Under the pieces are notes generated by a model. It did no database searches. It was not told where the DNA came from and saw only the letters and a program-made list of their open reading frames with translations. 64,000 nt of DNA from an uncultured Mycoplasmatota bacterium. Lineage in GTDB: Bacteria > Bacillota_I > Bacilli_A > RF39 > UBA660. The first letter of the stretch is position 1. Each line of letters starts with the position of its first letter. Of this stretch, positions 26,061 to 35,857 are shown piece after piece. Location of the stretch: assembly GCA_900546715.1 (NCBI GenBank), contig UREA01000004.1, positions 17,386-81,385 on the forward strand, written 5' to 3'. A program made the translations under genes and the position numbers.

Positions 26061-28476
26061 ATTCCTCGATTTTTCTAATATAATCGATTAATTTATCTTT
26101 TACATTATCATTTTTATATTTTTCACTTGTTTTTCTTGCGTTTTTTGATAACTTATTTTTTTCTTTAACGGACATATCAATATATTCTAAAACCTTATTT
26201 GCATATTTTTTTATGTCTCTATCACTTATAATAAATCCGTTTTCATTATTTCTTATAACATCTAACACTCCTTTAGCACTATCAAAGGCAATACAAGGTA
26301 TTCCATAACTCATTGCCTCAATTACCACTAAACCAAATGATTCTTCAAATGATGTCATTAAATATAAAGAACTATTTTGTAAATATTTTTTTATAAAATT
26401 TTGATTTTTAAATCCCCATAATTTAATATTATCTTCTAAATTATAATCTTTAATTAATTTAATTAAATTTTCTTTTTCTAATCCATCACCAAAAATATCT
26501 AAATGAATACTATTATCTTGCTTTACAAAAATTTGCATTATTTTAATTAAATCAGCAAACCCTTTTATTTTATCAAGTCTACCAATGGCAATTAAATTTT
26601 TATTATTAACTTTACTTATTTCATTATCACCCGGATAATAATTTAAGGCGAGTGGAATAAACTGCATTTTAATATTCACTTTATCTTTATATTGATCATA
26701 TAAATACTTACTTACTGGCATTATATAATCAATATTACTAAGTTTATTTAACTTAGCTATATATTCATCACTAATATCATACACATGTTGTTCACATACC
26801 TTTATTGCATCTTTTCTTCCATATTTATTTAACAATTTACTAAATTCATATCTTGTTGATATAATTACTTTAGCATCACTATTAATTATATATTTTATTA
26901 ATCTACTATTTTTATTCATTAATATATATAAAGATTTAATGCCTTCTTTAAAAGTTTTAATTAATTTAAAACTTTTAAGACTATTAATAAATTCTTCTTT
27001 ATTTGAAACAGTATTCATTAAATATGTTACTTTTACTTTTTTACCTAACTTAAATGGTATATCATAACTTTGTTTATATAAAGAAATAATTTCTACTTCA
27101 TAATTACTACTTAGCATTGATGCTTGACTAGCTATAGCATTTTCAACTCCGCCATAACCCATATGCAAAGCTAAAAAAGCTATCTTTTTATCATTTATTT
27201 TTACTTTTTCAAATGCTTTTAAACCACTAGCTAAAAACATACAATAAACTACTATATAAATAGATACTGCAGGTGCCATATAAACATGACCCGCGACATT
27301 AGATATGCCAAGACTCATTAAAATCATTAAAATATAAAACACTCTATTTTTATTTAATTTAAATTTATCTTTAATAAGTAAATACAATAAAAATATAAAT
27401 GGCATCAAGAATAATATTATTGCAATTACTCCAATATGATAAAATATATCTAAAATATCCATTTCAATTAATTTGGTTACATTTCCATTATTTATTTCAG
27501 CATTATTATTAAAACCTAGACCAAACAATAAAGTCTCAGCATTAAAATTATCTAAATAAATTTCATTAGTGTTTTTTAAAAAATAATTTCTTTGACTAAG
27601 AAGTCTAAGTCCATATTTTTTTATTTTAACAAATAAGGAATCACCAGGAAGATCTTCGCAATTAACACATTCATATTCAGTCATTGATGGTGTTTCCATT
27701 ACCGCAAAGAAATTATCCATTGTATAACTTCCAATACTAATCATTAATATTACAATAAATACAATTAAACTAGAAATAAACGGATTTTTAAATACTTTTT
27801 TATTATACAAATAAGATATTATAAGTACAATAAAACCAGTAATTAAAAGCCCAAATAAAGTTACTTTAGTACCAACATAACTTATAACTAGTAATATTGG
27901 AAGTATTCCCAAAAATAAATATTTTCTTTTATTACTAATTAAAAGATAAGAAAAAGGAAATAATAAAACTAGTATTGTAGAAACTTCATTCGCCGCATAG
28001 AACCAACCAATCATACCATATAAACCATTTTCATAAGTATTAAAACTAGTACCAGTAAGTATTGGTAATATTAATAAAACAGAATAAACAATTATAGTAT
28101 AGAGCATTAATTTTTCTATTATTTCTTTTTCAAAACCGATATCATCAAATAAACATAAAAATGAGAAAAAGCCAATTGGAAAGAACAAAAATTTTACTAA
28201 ATAATTTATTTCATTAAATAAAACATTAAAATTATCAATAGGTTTACATACTAAATAAAATGTACTGAATAAAAAAGCTAATATAATATATATAATTGTT
28301 ATTTTTTTATATTTTGATTTAGTTAAGAAAATAGAATATATCACTAAAAATACAAGTAATAATCCTTTAATTATTCCTCCGATAGATATAGATACATCTA
28401 AAAATCTAGCAGTTATGGAACTACCTAAATCTATAAATGGCAAAAGAAGAAATAACAAATAAATAAATTTCTTCAT
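26059..28476 (-). CDS. Fusion: O-antigen polymerase/ligase-like membrane domain + GT4 glycosyltransferase
   Basis: 805 residues. Residues 1-420 form a multi-pass Wzy/WaaL-type domain starting MKKFIYLLFLLLPFIDLG, the same opening plan as the gene at 17239-19269, including an external loop with a close Cys pair (YECVNCEDLP). Residues from about 425 are a complete GT4 transferase: HMGYGGVENAIASQASML, LIAIGRLDKIKGFADLI, and SLYLMTSFEESFGLVVIEAM. A polymer-handling membrane domain is thus joined to a cytoplasmic sugar transferase. Overlaps the upstream GT2 gene by ATGA. Confidence 0.87.
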   Translation of the reverse strand: MKKFIYLLFLLLPFIDLGSSITARFLDVSISIGGIIKGLLLVFLVIYSIFLTKSKYKKITIIYIILAFLFSTFYLVCKPIDNFNVLFNEINYLVKFLFFPIGFFSFLCLFDDIGFEKEIIEKLMLYTIIVYSVLLILPILTGTSFNTYENGLYGMIGWFYAANEVSTILVLLFPFSYLLISNKRKYLFLGILPILLVISYVGTKVTLFGLLITGFIVLIISYLYNKKVFKNPFISSLIVFIVILMISIGSYTMDNFFAVMETPSMTEYECVNCEDLPGDSLFVKIKKYGLRLLSQRNYFLKNTNEIYLDNFNAETLLFGLGFNNNAEINNGNVTKLIEMDILDIFYHIGVIAIILFLMPFIFLLYLLIKDKFKLNKNRVFYILMILMSLGISNVAGHVYMAPAVSIYIVVYCMFLASGLKAFEKVKINDKKIAFLALHMGYGGVENAIASQASMLSSNYEVEIISLYKQSYDIPFKLGKKVKVTYLMNTVSNKEEFINSLKSFKLIKTFKEGIKSLYILMNKNSRLIKYIINSDAKVIISTRYEFSKLLNKYGRKDAIKVCEQHVYDISDEYIAKLNKLSNIDYIMPVSKYLYDQYKDKVNIKMQFIPLALNYYPGDNEISKVNNKNLIAIGRLDKIKGFADLIKIMQIFVKQDNSIHLDIFGDGLEKENLIKLIKDYNLEDNIKLWGFKNQNFIKKYLQNSSLYLMTSFEESFGLVVIEAMSYGIPCIAFDSAKGVLDVIRNNENGFIISDRDIKKYANKVLEYIDMSVKEKNKLSKNARKTSEKYKNDNVKDKLIDYIRKIEE

Positions 28477-29435
28477 TTTGTATTTCTCCTTTCTAACAAA
28501 TTATAAATTGTACAATACAACTTAGTTAATATTTTACTAGATTTCACTTTTCTTTTCAAGTAGTTAAACTTATTTAAATAATTACATCTTCTCCATTTAC
28601 TATCTAAATTATCTAAATAATCAAATGCTTCATCAATAAATTTATTTCTAATATTTTTATTATTTATATATCTTTGTTGAATTGTATAATCCGTAAGTAT
28701 CATTACTACCAAATTAATCATAGCTTCATGCATATAATCATATTTTTCTAAATCTTTAACAATTATATCTGTTATTTTTAATATATCAAATATTCTTTCA
28801 TCTCTCGTTGTAGTTTCACTTTTTTCATGAATTACATAATGAGCTAAACATTTATTTATTTTACCTATTTTTTTAGCACTTAATAATAATCTACATACAA
28901 ATGGTGCATCTTCATATTTTAAATTTTCTATAAATCTATTATTTTTATCTTTAAATAATTCTTTTTTATATATTTTATTACATGGTCCTAAATTTATGTA
29001 GTTAATAATTTCTGGATTTTCCATTAAGTTTGTATCTTTAAAAGATGCAAACTTAATTTCTTTTAATTCATTATTTATATCCTCAAAGTAATCACATATA
29101 ACTATATCACATTTATCTTTAATGGCTTTATTATACATTACTTCACAAAAATTAGATTCTATATAATCATCTGAATCAATAAACGCTAAATACTCTCCGC
29201 TAGCTATTTCTATACCAAGATTTCTAGTTTTTCCTATACCTTCATTTTTTTTAGATATATATTTTATTCTTTTATCTTTATATTTTTTTATAATACTTTC
29301 ACAATTATCAGTTGATCCATCATTAATTAAAATAATTTCAATCTCTTTTAAAGTTTGATTTAATAAAGAATTAATACACTTATTTAAATACTTTGCAGTA
29401 TTATATACTGGTACAATAATACTTACCTTTACCAT
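28473..29435 (-). CDS. GT2 family glycosyltransferase
   Basis: A 320-residue GT-A transferase: VSIIVPVYNTAKYLNKCINSL at the N-terminus, NDGSTDNCE, and the metal site YLAFIDSDDYIE; the C-terminal 100 residues are helical. Sugar donor and acceptor cannot be read off. Two bases separate it from the upstream tandem GT2 gene. Confidence 0.92.
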   Translation of the reverse strand: MVKVSIIVPVYNTAKYLNKCINSLLNQTLKEIEIILINDGSTDNCESIIKKYKDKRIKYISKKNEGIGKTRNLGIEIASGEYLAFIDSDDYIESNFCEVMYNKAIKDKCDIVICDYFEDINNELKEIKFASFKDTNLMENPEIINYINLGPCNKIYKKELFKDKNNRFIENLKYEDAPFVCRLLLSAKKIGKINKCLAHYVIHEKSETTTRDERIFDILKITDIIVKDLEKYDYMHEAMINLVVMILTDYTIQQRYINNKNIRNKFIDEAFDYLDNLDSKWRRCNYLNKFNYLKRKVKSSKILTKLYCTIYNLLERRNTK

Positions 29436-29437
29436 AA

Positions 29438-31429
29438 TTACCTCTTAATTACTTTTTTAATTATTATTTTAATTGTTGCTACTAAACCATAATTATCTAA
29501 ACAATAAATTACTTTTTCTAATACATTTTTATCTGTTGTATTATTTATTGGTCTTTTTTCATATTTTTGCAAATCAATTTTTTTACATTTATCAATACAC
29601 ATTTCCAATGTCTTTTGATAAGGAGAAGTTTTCAAATGTATTGCCATTTTATAATAAAAATTATAAACTGATCCTTCCAATTGTTTTTTTCTTTTATCAG
29701 GTACATCCTCAATCATAAATTGCCATAATTCTTCTCCTTCAGATACTGCCTTTGGATTCATATTTGTATCTTGCAACGAATGAATTCTTGTTTTAGCTAA
29801 TATATCCGTCATATGAACAAATTGATATTTTTTTAAAAATTTATGCCACAAATCATAATCTTGAGTACATCTAAGATTTTCATTAAATTTACCACATTCA
29901 TCAAATGCCACTTTAGGTATTAACATAGTTATTCCATTTACACAACCACGAAGAAGACAATATTCAGGTATTAAAGTGTTTTTATGATTAATAATTACTT
30001 CACTTAACTTTCTACCATTTTCATTTATAAGTAAATAATTACTAAATAATACAATATTTTTATTTTTTTGCCTACTAAAAAAATTTATTTGATTTTCTAT
30101 TTTTTGTGGAAAATATAAATCATCATGTGAAAGCCAAGAAAAATATTTCCCTTGCATTTTTTCAATTGCTAAATTAAGAGCAGAAGCAACTCCCCCATTT
30201 TCTTTTTTGAAATATCTTATTTTATTTTTATATTTCTTACAAATAGCATCAGTATTATCAACAGATCCATCATTCACCACAATTATTTCAATATTATTAT
30301 AAGTTTGTGCAAGTGCACTTTCAATTGCTTCTTCTAAATAATTCTCTCCATTATAAACTGGAATTACTATAGATACTAACGGATTAAACCCATCAGGATC
30401 TATATTTTGCCATTTGTTATACTTATCAGAAATAACTTCATTTTTTATTATTTTATTATATATATTATCATAATCATTATTATTCATATCTTTTATTATA
30501 TTACGATAAATTTTAGATTTATATAAATTGTTATTTTTCAAAAAATTATTTTTTTCTAAAAGATATTCTTTTTTATTTTTAGTCATATTTTCTTTTACTA
30601 TTCCTAAAAATTCCCTTACTTTATATATTGGTATAACATCTAAAGAATAACAAATATGAGGTATATATGCATTTGCAGCATAAATTTGTGCATAAGTTAT
30701 ATTTTGCTCATATAATAAATCTATCGCTTCAATTAAGCATTCCAATCCATCCTTATATTTTTCATAATTAATATTTCTAGTAAGAGAATCAGGACTTTGA
30801 TAATAGTAATAGTAATTATCTTTACAATATGATATTTTATTTGCTTTAATTATTGCAAAAATACTAAATAATATATCATCACTCTTTTTTTTAGAAAACT
30901 GATTATTTTTAATTAAATCTTTTTTAAATAACTTAGAACAAGTTGAAACACAAGCCCAATTACCTAGTAATATTTCTTTAGAGATATTTATATCGTTACT
31001 TTCTTTTGTAGAATATATATTGTTAACATAAATATTATTTTTTATTTCTTTATCATTTTCCACCAAAGAAATATCAGATACGACTATATCACTACTTTCC
31101 TTTTCGGCAAGTTTTAACATTGTTTGAAAATACAATTTATCCACATAATCATCAGCATCAATAAAACCTATATATTTACCATTAGCAATTTCTAGCGCTT
31201 TATTGCGACTTAGGCCTGCTCCAATATTTTTATCATTGTTAATTAAAACAATATTTTTATCTACATTCTCATTTTGATAGTTTTTAATAATTTTTAAAGA
31301 TTCATCTGTTGAGCAATCATTGATTATTATTAGTTCATCATTAACTGTTAAATACTTTAAAAATGAATCTAAGCATTTATTTAAATATTTTTCAGCATTA
31401 TATACTGGCATAATAATTGATAAATTCAT
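29438..31429 (-). CDS. Tandem GT2-GT2 glycosyltransferase
   Basis: 663 residues with two GT-A domains. The first (1-230) has LSIIMPVYNAEKYLNKCLDSF and YIGFIDADDYVD; the second (about 350-580) has LVSIVIPVYNGENYLEEAI, NDGSVDNTD and YFSWLSHDDLYFP. The second domain is close to the N-terminal domain of the gene at 32501-34720, including nearly identical DNA around the LSHDD motif, so one arose from the other by recent duplication. Two active sites imply addition of two residues in sequence, by inference. Confidence 0.9.
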   Translation of the reverse strand: MNLSIIMPVYNAEKYLNKCLDSFLKYLTVNDELIIINDCSTDESLKIIKNYQNENVDKNIVLINNDKNIGAGLSRNKALEIANGKYIGFIDADDYVDKLYFQTMLKLAEKESSDIVVSDISLVENDKEIKNNIYVNNIYSTKESNDINISKEILLGNWACVSTCSKLFKKDLIKNNQFSKKKSDDILFSIFAIIKANKISYCKDNYYYYYQSPDSLTRNINYEKYKDGLECLIEAIDLLYEQNITYAQIYAANAYIPHICYSLDVIPIYKVREFLGIVKENMTKNKKEYLLEKNNFLKNNNLYKSKIYRNIIKDMNNNDYDNIYNKIIKNEVISDKYNKWQNIDPDGFNPLVSIVIPVYNGENYLEEAIESALAQTYNNIEIIVVNDGSVDNTDAICKKYKNKIRYFKKENGGVASALNLAIEKMQGKYFSWLSHDDLYFPQKIENQINFFSRQKNKNIVLFSNYLLINENGRKLSEVIINHKNTLIPEYCLLRGCVNGITMLIPKVAFDECGKFNENLRCTQDYDLWHKFLKKYQFVHMTDILAKTRIHSLQDTNMNPKAVSEGEELWQFMIEDVPDKRKKQLEGSVYNFYYKMAIHLKTSPYQKTLEMCIDKCKKIDLQKYEKRPINNTTDKNVLEKVIYCLDNYGLVATIKIIIKKVIKR
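30108..30390 (-). repeat. Duplicated GT2 segment, copy A (copy B at about 34428-34710)
   Basis: DNA encoding the second GT2 domain of the 663-residue protein and the first GT2 domain of the 739-residue protein is strongly alike, for example tcatcatgtgaaagccaaga at about 30120 and 34432. Boundaries are estimated by eye. Confidence 0.6.
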
Positions 31430-31437
31430 ATTTCACT

Positions 31438-32490
31438 CTATTTCCTTTTAAATAAATTCGTAAGATTTCTTAATGGCTTTGTAATCCTCCAACTTTTAGA
31501 ATTTAATATATCATTTAAATAATTGTTAATTTCTGTGTTTGACTTTTTAATAATTTCATTTTCTTCAATATAATTCCTTTGTTGTTGTTTTAACATATCA
31601 TATTCATTTTTTATTTTCTTATTCTCTAATTTAAGATTTTCTAAATCTTTTTGAAAATCCATTTTTTTAAATTCTGCTTTTATAAAATCATATTGAGATT
31701 TCAACAAATTATTAATACTATAAATACTATTTTCATAATTTTGTATTAATAAGTCTTTTTCAATTTTTTCAGCATATTTAGCTTTAATCATAATTCGATT
31801 ATCACTTTCTTCTTTTATCAAAGATAAAACATACCCCTGATTAATTAAAAATTCCGTACATTTATATGCACAATATTCCGAATGTAATTCTATATATATT
31901 AATGGGTGATATTTACTAATAGTATTAATAGCCCCTAATAATAACATAAATTCTGCTCCCTCGATATCTATCTTAATAATATCAGGAATCAATTTATTTT
32001 TTGAAACAAAAGAATCCAAAGTTTTTGTTTCTACAATTTGATATTCAAAACAATTTGGCAAATTATCATTAGATATAGTAGAATGAGAACCTTCAATTCT
32101 AGAAGTTGAACTAGGTCCTTCAATAACTTTTGACAAATACATTTTTACACTAGCATTTGCGTTTGACAGCGCATATGGAAATACTCTTATATTGGCTGAA
32201 ATTTTTTTGTTTTTCTCAAAATTTTTCTCTATTCTCTTTCGATTATAAGGATTTGGTTCAAACGCAATAATTTTACAATTTTTAGAATACTTGGAAAAAA
32301 CCATGCTAGACAAACCTATAAATGCTCCTACATCAAATATAGTTTTATTATTCAGTTCTTCAGAAATCATATCATTAACCATTTCTGGATCAGTATTACC
32401 ATTTTCATATACTTTAAAATATTCTGCTGTAGTATAAATTTTTATTCCTTTAGCATTTCCTTCATTAAATTCATAAAAATCTAATTTCAT
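31438..32490 (-). CDS. FkbM-type methyltransferase with C-terminal coiled coil
   Basis: 350 residues. A SAM-binding site (TIFDVGAFIGLSSMVFSK) and the FkbM signature (IPDIIKIDIEGAEFML) define a class I methyltransferase of about 220 residues. A charged coiled coil (about 255-330) follows, with a terminal NSKSWRITKPLRNL segment, an ending often seen on capsule glycosyltransferases. Within a glycosyltransferase operon it probably O-methylates a sugar and may cap chain length. Confidence 0.85.
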   Translation of the reverse strand: MKLDFYEFNEGNAKGIKIYTTAEYFKVYENGNTDPEMVNDMISEELNNKTIFDVGAFIGLSSMVFSKYSKNCKIIAFEPNPYNRKRIEKNFEKNKKISANIRVFPYALSNANASVKMYLSKVIEGPSSTSRIEGSHSTISNDNLPNCFEYQIVETKTLDSFVSKNKLIPDIIKIDIEGAEFMLLLGAINTISKYHPLIYIELHSEYCAYKCTEFLINQGYVLSLIKEESDNRIMIKAKYAEKIEKDLLIQNYENSIYSINNLLKSQYDFIKAEFKKMDFQKDLENLKLENKKIKNEYDMLKQQQRNYIEENEIIKKSNTEINNYLNDILNSKSWRITKPLRNLTNLFKRK

Positions 32491-32500
32491 TATTATTCAC

Positions 32501-34720
32501 CTACTCATCAAATTTTATTATCTTTTTAAATAAATTCATTATTTTTTTATCAGAATTCAAAATTACTTTTTTTATTTCTTTTCTAGTTTTTAAAGGCAAT
32601 AATCGATAAAATTTTCTAAAAACATTTGACTTATATACAATAGGAATAGTAGTATAGTTTGTTTCTGAATAAACATTATGTTTTTTTAATTGTTCAATTG
32701 TTAATTTAGCTTCTGTTGAAAGTAAATGATTTTTCATTACATCTTTATATACATTAATTATGTTATTAATATATATATCTTTTGAATAATTTTTTTCTAC
32801 AAAATTACGACATATATTCCCTTTTCTGATAAGTTCCTTTTTATCTTTAATCAATTCTGATAATTTATTAGAAAAAGAATCTTCATCAACGCATAAACCG
32901 ATATTTGGCGACGAAATAACTTCGCTAATGGCAGAGCCAGGGCTATTTATAGACAATACAAATTTTCCACACGCCATTGCTTCAATAGCCATCATTCCAA
33001 ATGTTTCTTGTTTTGATGGCATTAAGAAAATATCACACGCTTGATACAACTTTATTAACTTTTCATCATCAACCCAACCATATTCTTTAATATTATACTC
33101 ATTTTTATCCAAATCACTTAATAATCCGATTTGGTCAGTTGTTAATATTGTAATATTTTTTTGGCATTTTATATTATTTAATGCTTTTTTTATTATATTT
33201 AATCCCTTAAATTGGTCATTAACACTTCTAAACATTATTACAATATCGTTTTCTGGAATATCTAGCTCATCTCTAATAGTTTTTTGATTATTGGTTGGTT
33301 TAAACTTTTCTAAATTTATCCCAAATGGAACCTTATATATTTTTTTATCTTTCCAAATTGGTGATTTCAAAACTTTATTTTTCATCCATTCTGTAGAAAC
33401 TATTATTGCAATTTGTGAATTATTTATCGCTTTTTTCTTTAATAAAAAGTTTAAAGATGAATAGTCGCTAGATAACGGAAATAATTCGTCCAAATATTCA
33501 CAATCAAAACATTGCTTTTGCCATTTATCACAGTCAAAGTGGTGTACACAATGTCCTCCTAAGAAAAAAGGATCATGCATACTTATAACACAGGGCTTAA
33601 GTTCTGTTATATAAGGTAAATATTCTAAATTTATCAAATTATGTATTAAATGAAAATGTATTATATCTGCCCCGTAAAATAATTTATTTTTTAAAAATTC
33701 TTTTTCGGAATTTTTCATATTAAAGTCAAATAAAAATGTTTTTTTATCGTCAGATTGTTTAAACAAAACCATTTGCTTAGAAGATATTCCGTTTTCTCTT
33801 AAATAATTGTGTAAATCATGACCATTAAACTTATTACCTATTAAGTCATATGAAGAAACTTGTAAATTCTTTATTAATTTATCACTTATATAATTATACG
33901 CTTTATAATAACCTGCTGCCCCAAAAAAATCTAACATATCTTCATAAAAATCCAACTTTGTAGGTGCTAATAATTTAAAATCATTTTCTTTAAAATTATC
34001 AATAATTTTTATAAATAAATCACTATATTCTTCTGAACCTTTAACTTTACTTCTTCTTCCTTGTCTATTAGAAGAATCTCTTGCCGTTACTAAAATTTCA
34101 GGAATTAATTTATGAGGAAATTTTGAAAACGCTCTATAGAAAAATTCAAAATCTTGAGCAACTAATGATTTTTCATCAAATAAGCCTACTTTTTTAAAAC
34201 AAGCCTTAGGAATTAACAATGTACAACCATGCGTCAGATTATAAATTATTGGATGTAGCATAGATTTTTCTCTTGGTGGATATTCCTTTATATGATCTAT
34301 ATAATGTGTTTCATATATTTTTTCATAATTTTCGTTTATACCATTAAGATCAGACATCATTATTGTATTTTTGTTTTCTAACTTTTCCAATTCTTCTACT
34401 TGTCTTTTAATTTTATTTGGATAATATTTATCATCATGTGAAAGCCAAGAGAAATATTCTCCATTCATGTTTTTTATTCCCAAATTTAGTGCTGTAGATG
34501 TACCTCCGTTTTCTTTTTTAAAATATCTTATTTTATTACCATAACTTTTACATATTTCATCAGTTCTATCTTCTGAACCATCATTAACAACAATAATTTC
34601 AATATTATCATAAGTTTGTGCTAAAGCACTATCTATTGCTTCAGCAACATAATTCTCACCATTATATACAGGAATAATAATGGAAACTAAAGGGTTAAAT
34701 TTTTCTTTTTTGTTTGCCAT
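32501..34720 (-). CDS. Fusion GT2-GT4 glycosyltransferase
   Basis: 739 residues. The N-terminal GT2 domain (1-230: VSIIIPVYNGENYVAEAIDS, NDGSEDRTD, YFSWLSHDDKYYP) is joined to a GT4 domain (about 330-660: ISMHDPFFLGGHCVH, VPFGINLEKFKP, IFLMPSKQETFGMMAIEAMA). A CxxC-rich patch (CDKWQKQCFDCEYL) in the GT4 half is typical of a subgroup of these transferases and may bind zinc. The basic C-terminus suggests membrane association. Confidence 0.9.
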   Translation of the reverse strand: MANKKEKFNPLVSIIIPVYNGENYVAEAIDSALAQTYDNIEIIVVNDGSEDRTDEICKSYGNKIRYFKKENGGTSTALNLGIKNMNGEYFSWLSHDDKYYPNKIKRQVEELEKLENKNTIMMSDLNGINENYEKIYETHYIDHIKEYPPREKSMLHPIIYNLTHGCTLLIPKACFKKVGLFDEKSLVAQDFEFFYRAFSKFPHKLIPEILVTARDSSNRQGRRSKVKGSEEYSDLFIKIIDNFKENDFKLLAPTKLDFYEDMLDFFGAAGYYKAYNYISDKLIKNLQVSSYDLIGNKFNGHDLHNYLRENGISSKQMVLFKQSDDKKTFLFDFNMKNSEKEFLKNKLFYGADIIHFHLIHNLINLEYLPYITELKPCVISMHDPFFLGGHCVHHFDCDKWQKQCFDCEYLDELFPLSSDYSSLNFLLKKKAINNSQIAIIVSTEWMKNKVLKSPIWKDKKIYKVPFGINLEKFKPTNNQKTIRDELDIPENDIVIMFRSVNDQFKGLNIIKKALNNIKCQKNITILTTDQIGLLSDLDKNEYNIKEYGWVDDEKLIKLYQACDIFLMPSKQETFGMMAIEAMACGKFVLSINSPGSAISEVISSPNIGLCVDEDSFSNKLSELIKDKKELIRKGNICRNFVEKNYSKDIYINNIINVYKDVMKNHLLSTEAKLTIEQLKKHNVYSETNYTTIPIVYKSNVFRKFYRLLPLKTRKEIKKVILNSDKKIMNLFKKIIKFDE

Positions 34721-34747
34721 TTCAATAACCTACCTCTTTATAATTTT

Positions 34748-35857
34748 TTAATATCTTCTCCATACTGTTCTATTTACATAATCAGTATAACTCATAATTA
34801 TCTTAACCATTTTGATACCTACATGATCAACATCATAATCATTTACTATATGTGGTTTACTATCTTGAGTAGTTATCACTTTTATAGCATCCAGAACGCC
34901 TTCTTTATCAACTCCACTCATAATAAGTGTACCTTCATCCATTCCTTCTGGTCTTTCATGTGCCTGTCTAATAGTAATTGCTGGAAATCCCATAATTGAA
35001 GATTCTTCAGTAATTGTTCCACTATCAGAAATTACACAAAATGCATTTTTTTGCAATTTATTATAATCGTTAAATCCTAAAGGTTTCATATATTTAACGA
35101 GTTCGTTAAATTTGATACCTTCAGCTTCAATTTTTTTTCTTGTTCTTGGATGAGCACTAAATATAATTGGCATTTTATAGGTTTCTGCAACTGCATTAAT
35201 TGATTCCATTAATGCTTTAAAATTTTTAGGATTATCCACATTTTCTTCTCTATGAGCACTTAAGACAAAATATTTTCCTTTTTCAATATTTAATCTTTCT
35301 AAAATATCACTATTTTCAATTTGTTCTTTATTAACATTTAATACTTCCTTCATACTAGAGCCAGTTTTAATAATCGTTTCAGGTCTAATTCCTTCAGCAA
35401 TTAAATATCTTCTTGCATGTTCCGTTAAAACTAAATTAATATCACTTAAATGATCTAATACTTTTCTATTTAGTTCTTCAGGTACTCTTTCATCAAAACA
35501 ACGATTTCCCGCTTCCATATGAAATACTGGAACTTTATTTCTTTTAGCAGAAATTACCGCTAGACAAGAATTAGTATCTCCATATAATAAAATTGCATCT
35601 GGTTTTTGTTCTTTAATTATTTTATCAGATTTAATAATTACATTACCAATAGTTTCTGCAGCATTTTCACCAGCTGCATTCATATAAATATCTGGTTCTC
35701 TTAATCCTAAATCTTTAAAGAAAACTTCATTTAATTCATAATCATAATTTTGTCCTGTATGAACTAAAATATGTTCTGTATACTTATCTAATTCTTTTAT
35801 GGTACTAGCAAGTTTTATAATCTCTGGTCTAGTTCCAACAATTGTCATTACTTTCAT
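34748..35857 (-). CDS. capG: UDP-N-acetylglucosamine 2-epimerase-type enzyme (CapG/WecB family)
   Basis: 369 residues: MKVMTIVGTRPEIIKLAS start, DAILLYGDTNS, HMEAGNRCFDERVPEELNR and SDSGTITEESSIMGFPAI place it among the non-hydrolysing UDP-HexNAc 2-epimerases. Downstream of a CapE dehydratase and an RmlD-like reductase it should carry out the last C2 epimerisation to UDP-L-FucNAc or UDP-L-QuiNAc. The symbol marks family and position, not proven product. Overlaps the reductase gene by ATGA. Confidence 0.9.
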   Translation of the reverse strand: MKVMTIVGTRPEIIKLASTIKELDKYTEHILVHTGQNYDYELNEVFFKDLGLREPDIYMNAAGENAAETIGNVIIKSDKIIKEQKPDAILLYGDTNSCLAVISAKRNKVPVFHMEAGNRCFDERVPEELNRKVLDHLSDINLVLTEHARRYLIAEGIRPETIIKTGSSMKEVLNVNKEQIENSDILERLNIEKGKYFVLSAHREENVDNPKNFKALMESINAVAETYKMPIIFSAHPRTRKKIEAEGIKFNELVKYMKPLGFNDYNKLQKNAFCVISDSGTITEESSIMGFPAITIRQAHERPEGMDEGTLIMSGVDKEGVLDAIKVITTQDSKPHIVNDYDVDHVGIKMVKIIMSYTDYVNRTVWRRY

